Assembly (NCBI GenBank): GCA_963783785.1
Contig: CAWAOQ010000011.1
Span: 62,001-126,000, forward strand
Length of the DNA: 64,000 bases
Origin: CADEEN01 sp963783785
Lineage (GTDB): Bacteria; Pseudomonadota; Gammaproteobacteria; Burkholderiales; Burkholderiaceae_C
Direction: 5' to 3'
This document shows positions 57,754 through 64,000 of the stretch, one piece after another. A program made the position numbers and the translations under genes. The notes beneath the pieces were generated by a model. The model had not been told where the DNA came from. It made no database searches and saw only the letters and a program-made list of their open reading frames with translations. How positions within the stretch are numbered: position 1 is the stretch's first letter; the number at the start of each line of letters is the position of its first letter.

Positions 57754-59631
57754 ATGTCGCGTCCCTGGAACCTGCGCACCAAGCTGGGCATCGTCGGCGC
57801 GGCGCTGCTGGCACTGGCGCTGGCATCGATCGGACTGACGCTGTGGGTGACCTGGCAGCTCGAAGGCGGCGCGGCGGCAGTCAACGAGGCCGGCCGCATG
57901 CGCATGCAGACCTGGCGTCTGGCACAGGCGCTGGCCATCGGCGATGCGGCGCGTCACCAGGCACTGTCGCAACGCTTCGACCAGACGCTGAGGTTGCTGG
58001 CCAGCGGCGATCCGTCGCGACCGCTGTTCGTGCCGCACGACGACAGCTCGCAGGCCGCTTTCGCCGCCGTGCAGCGCGAGTGGCAGGCGCTGCAAGGGCA
58101 GTGGCAGGCGACGGCCAGCGTGCCTTCGCCCGCCACGGTGGCGGCACAGGCCGAGGTGTTCGTCGAGCGCATCGACAGCTTCGTCACCGCCATCGAGAAC
58201 CAGCTTGCGCGCTGGACGGCGATCCTCAACGTGTTCCAGATGGCCATGCTCGGGCTGGCCATCGCGGCGGCGGTCACATTGCTGTACGTCGCCTACCTGT
58301 TCGTGTTCAACCCGCTGGCGCGGCTGCAGGCTGGCCTGGCGCAAGTGCAGGCCGGTGACTTGTCGACCCGCGTCGAGGTCGCGTCGCGCGACGAATTCGG
58401 CGCGCTGGCCGTCGGCTTCAACCGCATGGCTGAAACGCTGCAGGGCCTGTACCGCGACCTCGAGGCCAAGGTCGCGCAGAAGACCGCGATGCTAGAAGCC
58501 CGCGGCGAGCGCCTTGCGGCGCTGTACGAGGCCAGTGCACTGGTCGGGCGGGCCGCAACGCTCGACGAGATGGCGCAGGGCTTTGCGCAACAGGTGCGGC
58601 GCATCGCCGGCGCCGACGCCGCGGCGGTGCGCTGGTCCGACGAAGGCAACCAGCGCTACCTGCTGCTGGCGTCCGATTGCCTGCCGCAACCGATGGTCGG
58701 CAGCGAGCACTGCGTGGTCACCGGCGACTGCCATTGCGGCCAGCCGCGGGCGACAGCGACCACCCGCGTGATCCCGATCCGCGCCGATGCCGCACGCGAC
58801 CACTGCGCGCGCGCCGGGTTCGAGAACCTGGTCAGCGTGCCGGTTCGGTTGCACGAGCGCGTGCTCGGCGAGATCGACCTGCTCTATCGCGGGACGCCGA
58901 ACCTCGCCGAGGACGACCGCGCGTTGCTCGATGCCCTGGCCTCGCACCTGGCCGGCGGCATGGAGAGCCTTCGCGCCGCTGCGCTCGAGCGCGAGGCCGC
59001 CGTCGCCGGCGAGCGCGGCTTGCTGGCGCGCGAGCTGCACGACTCGATCGCACAGGGGCTGGCGTTCCTGAAGATCCAGGTGCAGTTGCTGCGCGACGCC
59101 AAGCGCCGCAACGACGCGGCACAGATCGAACGCGTGATCGCCGAGCTGGACGCCGGCGTCAAGGAGAGCACCGCCGATGTCCGCGAGTTGCTGATGCACT
59201 TCCGCACCCGCACCAATGTCGAAGACATCGTCCCGGCGCTGCAGACGACACTGAAGAAGTTCGAGCACCAGAGCGGACTGGCGACGCACCTGCGCATCGA
59301 GGGCCACGGCTTGCCGCTGGCCGCCGACATCCAGGTGCAGGTGCTGCATGTGGTGCAGGAAGCGCTGTCCAACGTGCGCAAGCACGCCGGCGCGCGCCAG
59401 GTCTGGGTCGAGGTGCAACAGGCGCCACGCTGGCGCGTGCAGGTGCGCGACGACGGCCGCGGCTTCGCCAATGCAGCGCACGACGAAACGCATGTCGGCC
59501 TGCGCATCATGCGCGAGCGCGCCGAGCGCATCGGTGCCGAAGTCAGCGTGACCTCGTCGCCCGGCGCCGGCACTTGCGTGCAGCTGACGCTGCCGCCGCC
59601 GCAGACGCAGACCCAGGCGGTGGCGGCATGA
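57754..59631 (+). CDS. narX: Nitrate/nitrite sensor histidine kinase NarX
   Basis: 625 residues. TM1 about 12-32, periplasmic P-box 'NEAGRMRMQTWRLAQAL' (the nitrate-sensing helix, with Arg and Met positions conserved), TM2 about 155-178, then HAMP. A GAF-like cytoplasmic domain carries a Cys cluster ('SEHCVVTGDCHCGQ'), as in NarX. HisKA_3 'ARELHDSIAQGLAFLKIQ' holds the phospho-His; HATPase 'VVQEALSNVRKHAGA' and 'VRDDGRGFA'. ATGA overlap with narL. Confidence 0.95.
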   Translation: MSRPWNLRTKLGIVGAALLALALASIGLTLWVTWQLEGGAAAVNEAGRMRMQTWRLAQALAIGDAARHQALSQRFDQTLRLLASGDPSRPLFVPHDDSSQAAFAAVQREWQALQGQWQATASVPSPATVAAQAEVFVERIDSFVTAIENQLARWTAILNVFQMAMLGLAIAAAVTLLYVAYLFVFNPLARLQAGLAQVQAGDLSTRVEVASRDEFGALAVGFNRMAETLQGLYRDLEAKVAQKTAMLEARGERLAALYEASALVGRAATLDEMAQGFAQQVRRIAGADAAAVRWSDEGNQRYLLLASDCLPQPMVGSEHCVVTGDCHCGQPRATATTRVIPIRADAARDHCARAGFENLVSVPVRLHERVLGEIDLLYRGTPNLAEDDRALLDALASHLAGGMESLRAAALEREAAVAGERGLLARELHDSIAQGLAFLKIQVQLLRDAKRRNDAAQIERVIAELDAGVKESTADVRELLMHFRTRTNVEDIVPALQTTLKKFEHQSGLATHLRIEGHGLPLAADIQVQVLHVVQEALSNVRKHAGARQVWVEVQQAPRWRVQVRDDGRGFANAAHDETHVGLRIMRERAERIGAEVSVTSSPGAGTCVQLTLPPPQTQTQAVAA

Positions 59632-60305
59632 GCGACGCCGCGCCGATCCGCGTGATGGTGGTCGACGACCACACGCTGTTTCGCCGCGGCCTGAAGGCGC
59701 TGCTCGGCGCCGATGCGCGCTTCGTGGTCGTGGCCGAGGCGGCCGATGCCGGCCAGGCACAGCGCATCGCGGCCGAGGCACGGCCCGACGTGATCCTGCT
59801 CGACAACCATCTGCCCGGCGTGACCGGCGTCGATGCCCTGCCCGGCCTGCGCGAAGCCGCGCCCAATGCGCAGGTGTTGATGCTGACGGTCAGCGAAGAC
59901 GAGGCCGATCTGGCCGCGGCACTGCGCGGCGGTGCGCGCGGCTACCTGCTCAAGACCGCCGACAGCGATGTGCTCGCGACCGCGATCGTGCGTGCGATGC
60001 GCGGCGAATCGACGCTGAGCCCCGAGATGAGCGGCAAGCTGGTCGAGGCGTTCCAGGCCGCCAACGTCGGTACCGGCACCGCGACCACCGAGCCGGAGGC
60101 CATCCCCGACCCGATCCACACGCTGTCGCCGCGCGAGCAGGAAATCATCGCGCTGATCGCTCAGGGCGCCAGCAACAAGGGCATCGCCCGCACGCTCGGC
60201 ATCGCCGAGACGACGGTGAAGATCCACGTGCAGCACATCCTGCGCAAGCTCAACCTCAGTTCGCGCGTGCAGGCGGCGGTTTACGCCAGCGGGCGCATGG
60301 TCTGA
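59628..60305 (+). CDS. narL: Nitrate/nitrite response regulator NarL
   Basis: 225 residues. Receiver domain with acidic pocket 'VMVVDDHTLFRRGL', phospho-Asp in 'DVILLDNHLPGVTG', and Lys in 'GYLLKTADSD'. LuxR-type DNA-binding domain 'LSPREQEIIALIAQGASNKG' with 'TVKIHVQHILRKLNL'. Partner of NarX. It should activate nar genes upstream at 14-26 kb, though I could not place convincing NarL heptamers there. Confidence 0.95.
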   Translation: MSDAAPIRVMVVDDHTLFRRGLKALLGADARFVVVAEAADAGQAQRIAAEARPDVILLDNHLPGVTGVDALPGLREAAPNAQVLMLTVSEDEADLAAALRGGARGYLLKTADSDVLATAIVRAMRGESTLSPEMSGKLVEAFQAANVGTGTATTEPEAIPDPIHTLSPREQEIIALIAQGASNKGIARTLGIAETTVKIHVQHILRKLNLSSRVQAAVYASGRMV

Positions 60306-60359
60306 GATGCGCTGATGACGGTCGTCTCTGGGCTTCTTTTCGAGGATTCACTGTTCGCG

Positions 60360-60810
60360 TTGCTTCGCCGGGTTCCGGCCCGGCGGGCGGGTGGCTTTCA
60401 TTTGCGGCCCCAAATGAAAGTCACCAAAGCAAAGGGGCTGAATGCAAAACCTCTCAGCTCGTTCTTCTCGCCTCGCACACCCGGCCCGGCGGGCCACCTG
60501 GACGCACCGCCGACAGATCGAAACGACAACTCACTCGACGCGGCCTCGCTGCGCTTTGGCCCGGGATCCAGCGAATTTGCGCGGGCGAGGCTTTGCGAGG
60601 CCCGCGCCGTCGAGTGCGCGGCGGGTTCGATGTGCCGCACGGCTTCCAAGTGGCCCGCCGGGGCGGGGTTCCGCAGCATGCAGAACGCATGAAAGGTGTT
60701 GCATTGAGGGCCTTTGCTTTGGTGACTTTCATTTGGCCCCCCAAATGAAAGTTACCCGGCCGCCGGGCCGGAACCCGGCAGGCATCGCAACAAGCAAGTG
60801 GCCGCCAAAG
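60360..60810. repeat. Large imperfect palindrome in the narL-rlmN gap
   Basis: The 544-bp gap after narL is mostly one inverted repeat. The left end (about 60363-60470) contains GGGTTCCGGCCCGGCGGGCG and CCAAATGAAAGTCACCAAAG; the same motifs return in reverse at 60690-60810. Inner arms also match imperfectly (for example CCCGGCGGGCCACCTGG against the reverse complement near 60650). Small hairpins ACTTTCATTTGG/CCAAATGAAAGT lie in both arms. No gene is supported. Similar repeats are common between Burkholderiales genes. Confidence 0.7.
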
Positions 60811-60849
60811 CGAAAAAGGTTCGCCCGCAACGGGCCCCGATAGCCACCG

Positions 60850-61926
60850 TCAGTCCGCTCTCAAGAACTCGTCCTGACAAGAAGCACCGCTCGGCACGAT
60901 CGCAATGCGCCGTTCCGCACCCGCCGGCGCACGCGCACGCAACTGGCCGCAGCCCCCGTCGACATCCTGCCCCGCCGACTGGCGCAGCTTGGTGAGCACG
61001 CCGCGCTGGTGCAGCGCCCGCGCCATCGCCGCCGCACGCGCCGCAGGCGGACGCTCGAAGGCGAGCCCGTCGACGCGGTTGTACGGGATCAGGTTCATCA
61101 ACGCGTACTTGCCCGCCAGCAACGCCACGATGCCGTCGACTTCGTCGTCGCCGTCGTTGATGCCCTCGAGCAGCGTCCACTGGTACTGGATCGGGTAGCC
61201 GGTGGCGCGTGCATAACGCTCGCCCGCCGCCACCAGGTCGGCCGGATCGATGCGCGGCGCACGCGGCAGCAATTCGGCACGCAGGCCAGCCTTGGTGGTG
61301 TGCAGCGACAGCGCCAGCGCCGGCCTGACGCGGCCCACCGGCAGCTGCTGCAGCCGCTCGAACACGCGCTCGTCGCCGACCGTCGACAGCACGATGTTCT
61401 TGTGGCCGATGGCGCCCTCGTTGCCGAGCAGCTCGATCGCCGCCATCACGTTGTCGAGGTTGTGCGCCGGCTCGCCCATGCCCATCAACACCACCTTGCT
61501 CACCGGCCGCAGGCTGCGCGCGAGCGCGACCTGCGCGACGATCTCGGCGCTGCCGAGCTGGCGCGCGAGGCCGCCCTGGCCGGTCATGCAGAACACGCAG
61601 CCGACCGCACAGCCGACCTGCGTCGACACGCACAGCCCGCCGCGCGGCAGCAACACGCTCTCGACAGCCTGGCCGTCGGCCAGCTCGACCAGCAGACGCG
61701 ACGAGCCGTCGCCGGCCGGGTGCTCCGAGCGCAGCCGCGCCAGTCCGGCGAGGTCATCGACGAGCGTGGGCAGTGCGTCGCGCAGCGCCTGCGGCAGGTA
61801 ATGCTCGAGGCGGCGGCGGCCACTGTCCTGCGGGCGCGCCTGCACCCAGCGGCGCAGCACGTGCGCCTCATGGGCGGGCCCCGCGCCGAGGCACTTCAGG
61901 CGCTGGCGGAGGTGCTCGATGCGCAC
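60850..61926 (-). CDS. RlmN/Cfr-family radical SAM RNA methyltransferase
   Basis: 358 residues from GTG 61926. Radical SAM cluster 'CAVGCVFCMTGQGG' (CxxxCxxC), SAM-binding 'MGMGEPAHNLDNV', and the C-terminal catalytic Cys in 'DVDGGCGQLRAR', as in RlmN. It methylates C2 of an adenine (A2503 in 23S rRNA, possibly tRNA). The sequence is rather divergent, so it may be a second RlmN-like paralog rather than the housekeeping copy. It overlaps the ClC gene by about 30 bases. Confidence 0.87.
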   Translation of the reverse strand: MRIEHLRQRLKCLGAGPAHEAHVLRRWVQARPQDSGRRRLEHYLPQALRDALPTLVDDLAGLARLRSEHPAGDGSSRLLVELADGQAVESVLLPRGGLCVSTQVGCAVGCVFCMTGQGGLARQLGSAEIVAQVALARSLRPVSKVVLMGMGEPAHNLDNVMAAIELLGNEGAIGHKNIVLSTVGDERVFERLQQLPVGRVRPALALSLHTTKAGLRAELLPRAPRIDPADLVAAGERYARATGYPIQYQWTLLEGINDGDDEVDGIVALLAGKYALMNLIPYNRVDGLAFERPPAARAAAMARALHQRGVLTKLRQSAGQDVDGGCGQLRARAPAGAERRIAIVPSGASCQDEFLRAD

Positions 61927-63365
61927 GGCTGCGGTGGTTCGGCCGGTGGTGGCGGCAGCGGCAACAAGGCTGCAAGCTCGTAATACAGTGGCGGCGTCAC
62001 CAGGCGCGCGAGCGCACCGGCCAGCAGCGCACACGCCATCAGGCTGAGCACCATCGCGTGGCCCGACACCATCTCCATGACGATGATGAACGCAGTGATC
62101 GGGCCTTGCGTGGTGGCAGCGAGGAATCCGACCATCCCGAGCGCGATCAGCGGGATTGCCGCCTCGGGGCCGACACCGGCCAGCAGCGCGACATCGTGGC
62201 CAATGCCGGCGCCAATCGCCAACGATGGTGCGAACAATCCCGCTGGTACGCCAGTCCATGACGACAGCCAGGTGGCGCAGAACTTCAGCAACGTGTAGAC
62301 GCCCGGCAGCTCCGCCCGGCCTTCGAGCAGCGCGCGTGTCGGCGCGTAGCCCGCTCCGGCCGTGGCACCGTCGGTGACGATGCCGATCACCGCGACCAGC
62401 AACGCACAACCGGCAGCGAAGTGCAGCGCGTGGTCCCGTCGCCAGCGGCTGAACCGATCCGGCAGGCCACGAACCGACACCACGATCAAGCGCGAGAACA
62501 GCCCCCCCGCGAGGCCGGTCACAACGGCGACCAGCAATCCGGGAAGCAGCAGCGACCACGACAGCGACTGCACGCGCAGACGACCGAAGTAGGTCTCGTT
62601 GCCGAAGATCGACACGGCCACCAGCCCGGCCAGGACGATGCTCGCAATCACCAGTGCGCTGTGCGACATGCTGCGCCGACGCGAGAGCTGTTCGAGTGCG
62701 AAGACGATGCCTCCGAGCGGCGTGTTGAACGCGGCAGCGATGCCCGCTGCCGCGCCTGCGACCATCAGGTCGTGGGCGTCGATGCCCGAATGCGGCGAAA
62801 GCCATCGCCGCGCATGCACCATCACGCCGGCGCCGACCTGCACCGTTGGGCCCTCGCGCCCGATCGACAGGCCGGCCAACATGCCGCCAGACACCAGCCC
62901 GACCTTGTGCAAAGAAGTGCGCAGCGAGACGAGCCACGACTGTTGCACCGGGTGCAAGTCATCGTCGAGCGCCCGCACCACCTGCGGAATCCCGGAGCCC
63001 AACGAGCCCGGTGCGTAGCGTTGCGTCCACCACAGCAGTGCCACCGTCAGCAGCGGCGTCCAGAGTAGCGACATGTAGTTGCCATGCGACCCGAATTGCT
63101 GCAAGCGGGCGAAACCGTGGCTCGCGGCCTCGGCGAGCAGTGTGAAGCCGACGACGACGAGGCCGGTGGCGGCGGCATAAGCCAGTACCACGGCACGATC
63201 GCCCCATTGCCTGCCTGCCAGCATCTCGCGCTGCAGGTTGCGCCAGAACTCGGGCTCGATGTCGCGTACCACCATCCAGCCGCCCCGCAGTGCGGCACGG
63301 CACCGGTCGAGCAGATCCGTGCAGTGCAACCGTGTGCGCGGCTTGGGGTCGACAGGCGGCGCCAT
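61896..63365 (-). CDS. ClC-family chloride channel or H+/Cl- antiporter
   Basis: 489 residues. Selectivity-filter motifs 'GSGIPQVVRA' and 'GREGPTVQVGAGV' (gating Glu) are clear, then 'GLFAPSLAIGAGIG', the third filter region. No C-terminal CBS domains, so it is the short bacterial type. Inner membrane; may help acid resistance or charge balance. Frame intact. Confidence 0.93.
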   Translation of the reverse strand: MAPPVDPKPRTRLHCTDLLDRCRAALRGGWMVVRDIEPEFWRNLQREMLAGRQWGDRAVVLAYAAATGLVVVGFTLLAEAASHGFARLQQFGSHGNYMSLLWTPLLTVALLWWTQRYAPGSLGSGIPQVVRALDDDLHPVQQSWLVSLRTSLHKVGLVSGGMLAGLSIGREGPTVQVGAGVMVHARRWLSPHSGIDAHDLMVAGAAAGIAAAFNTPLGGIVFALEQLSRRRSMSHSALVIASIVLAGLVAVSIFGNETYFGRLRVQSLSWSLLLPGLLVAVVTGLAGGLFSRLIVVSVRGLPDRFSRWRRDHALHFAAGCALLVAVIGIVTDGATAGAGYAPTRALLEGRAELPGVYTLLKFCATWLSSWTGVPAGLFAPSLAIGAGIGHDVALLAGVGPEAAIPLIALGMVGFLAATTQGPITAFIIVMEMVSGHAMVLSLMACALLAGALARLVTPPLYYELAALLPLPPPPAEPPQPCASSTSASA

Positions 63366-63410
63366 GCTGGCAATCGGGCGTGTGCGGCAATACTGCTGCG
63401 TCGCCCGACG

Positions 63411-63938
63411 CTACATCTGGGCCAGCGGTATGCCGGCCGCCCTCTCGTCGGCGTGCAACTCGGCCAGCAGGAGTGCGAGATCGCGGTCCAGGCGATCGAG
63501 GGTCTTGGCGTCCAGGCGGCCCAGGGCCTCGGGCAGGACGCCCGCAAAGGGGCCTGGTGCCTTGCGCAGCACACGCCCGCCTGCAGGCAGGATGTGCAGT
63601 TGCACGGCCCGCCGGTCCGGGCCCTTCTTCTCCGCCGCCACCAGTTCAGCCGCCACCAATGCCTTCACCAGGTTGCTGGCCGTGGTCTGGTGGATGTCCA
63701 TCGCCTGGGCCAGGCCATTGACACCAATGCCCGGGGCCGCGCGGACGACGCTGAGCGCCCACAACTGCGCGCCGCCGATGCCCGCTTTCTTCTCGACCTG
63801 CTGGAAGTGCGTTTTGACGGCGTTGAAGACGAGCCGGAAACGCCGCAGCACACGGGCCGCGGAATTGCTCATGTCCAGTGAAGGTGCAGGCGCCACGGCT
63901 ACGGCATGGGGCACGCGGGGTCTGGCGGCTACGGGCAT
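63411..63938 (-). CDS. MarR family transcription regulator
   Basis: 175 residues from ATG 63938 (a GTG at 63977 and an ATG at 63872 are alternatives). Winged-helix core: 'GGAQLWALSVVRAAPGIGVN', 'AMDIHQTTASNLVKALV' recognition helix and 'GPDRRAVQLHILPAGGRVL' wing. Probably represses a nearby or unlinked gene in response to a small ligand. It lies 46 bases upstream of the ClC gene on the same strand, so it may control it. Confidence 0.88.
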   Translation of the reverse strand: MPVAARPRVPHAVAVAPAPSLDMSNSAARVLRRFRLVFNAVKTHFQQVEKKAGIGGAQLWALSVVRAAPGIGVNGLAQAMDIHQTTASNLVKALVAAELVAAEKKGPDRRAVQLHILPAGGRVLRKAPGPFAGVLPEALGRLDAKTLDRLDRDLALLLAELHADERAAGIPLAQM

Positions 63939-64000
63939 GGCTTCATGATAGGCGGCACAATTTTTCCGCTGCGGCACCCAAAAAAAGCGGGATCCCCGAA

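Noticed and set aside
1..64000. CRISPR arrays, rRNA genes or complete insertion sequences
   Set aside because: No regularly spaced repeats, rRNA sequence or transposase was seen.

Overview
The window is 64 kb of chromosome with very high G+C, from a Burkholderiales-type betaproteobacterium (Rubrivivax/Methylibium/Leptothrix-like). This rests on gene content and neighbourhoods (narXL, tandem narK, nirS, Bug-family binding protein, NirF-like orphan) and on Burkholderiales-style palindromic intergenic repeats. No genus can be fixed from the sequence alone. The theme is anaerobic nitrate/nitrite/NO respiration.

Layout. 1-3 kb (minus): VC_2705-type sodium:solute symporter with its small subunit, a TPR protein and a small membrane protein. 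3.1-10.4 kb: prfB with its programmed frameshift, two copies of a ~240-bp structured repeat, a HAD phosphatase, pepN, a PPi-type phosphofructokinase, a histidine phosphatase and tRNA-Thr(CGT). 10.4-14.1 kb: an accessory stretch of small lipoproteins, hypothetical genes and a gene relic. 14.4-30.2 kb (plus): the nitrate respiration block, three NarK-type transporters, narGHJI, a parvulin-type isomerase, a beta carbonic anhydrase, a nitronate monooxygenase, NnrS and a universal stress protein. 30.2-40.2 kb: a Bug-type binding protein, a B12-dependent ribonucleotide reductase behind an FNR-like box, a histidine kinase/binding protein/GGDEF regulator set, and a hemolysin III protein. 40.2-50.0 kb (minus): one tightly packed operon. 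It encodes a CuA-containing heme-copper enzyme with an active site resembling alternative NO reductases, heme O synthase, SCO, and a four-gene module in which two paralogous diheme cytochromes b carry different redox tails (2x[4Fe-4S]+MvhD-like, and [2Fe-2S]+FAD/NAD reductase) around a degenerate heme-copper subunit I. 50.2-57.7 kb: ctaA, a Crp/Fnr (Dnr-like) regulator, a NirF-like orphan, cytochrome c551, nirS, a TonB receptor, a SirB2-like protein and a hemerythrin. 57.7-64 kb: narXL, a ~450-bp palindrome, an RlmN-like enzyme, a ClC channel and a MarR regulator.

How it fits together. NarX/NarL would sense nitrate and nitrite. NarK proteins import nitrate and export nitrite, NarGHI reduces nitrate to nitrite, NirS with its cytochrome c reduces nitrite to NO, and the heme-copper operon is the best local candidate for NO removal. 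FNR/NNR-type boxes lie before the stress protein, the B12-dependent reductase, the Dnr-like regulator, nirS and an uncharacterised lipoprotein, suggesting one anaerobic/NO regulon.

Caveat: about eighteen otherwise well conserved genes contain single-base indels, mostly insertions. This looks like sequencing error rather than gene decay, so the coordinates of those genes span the reconstructed gene.
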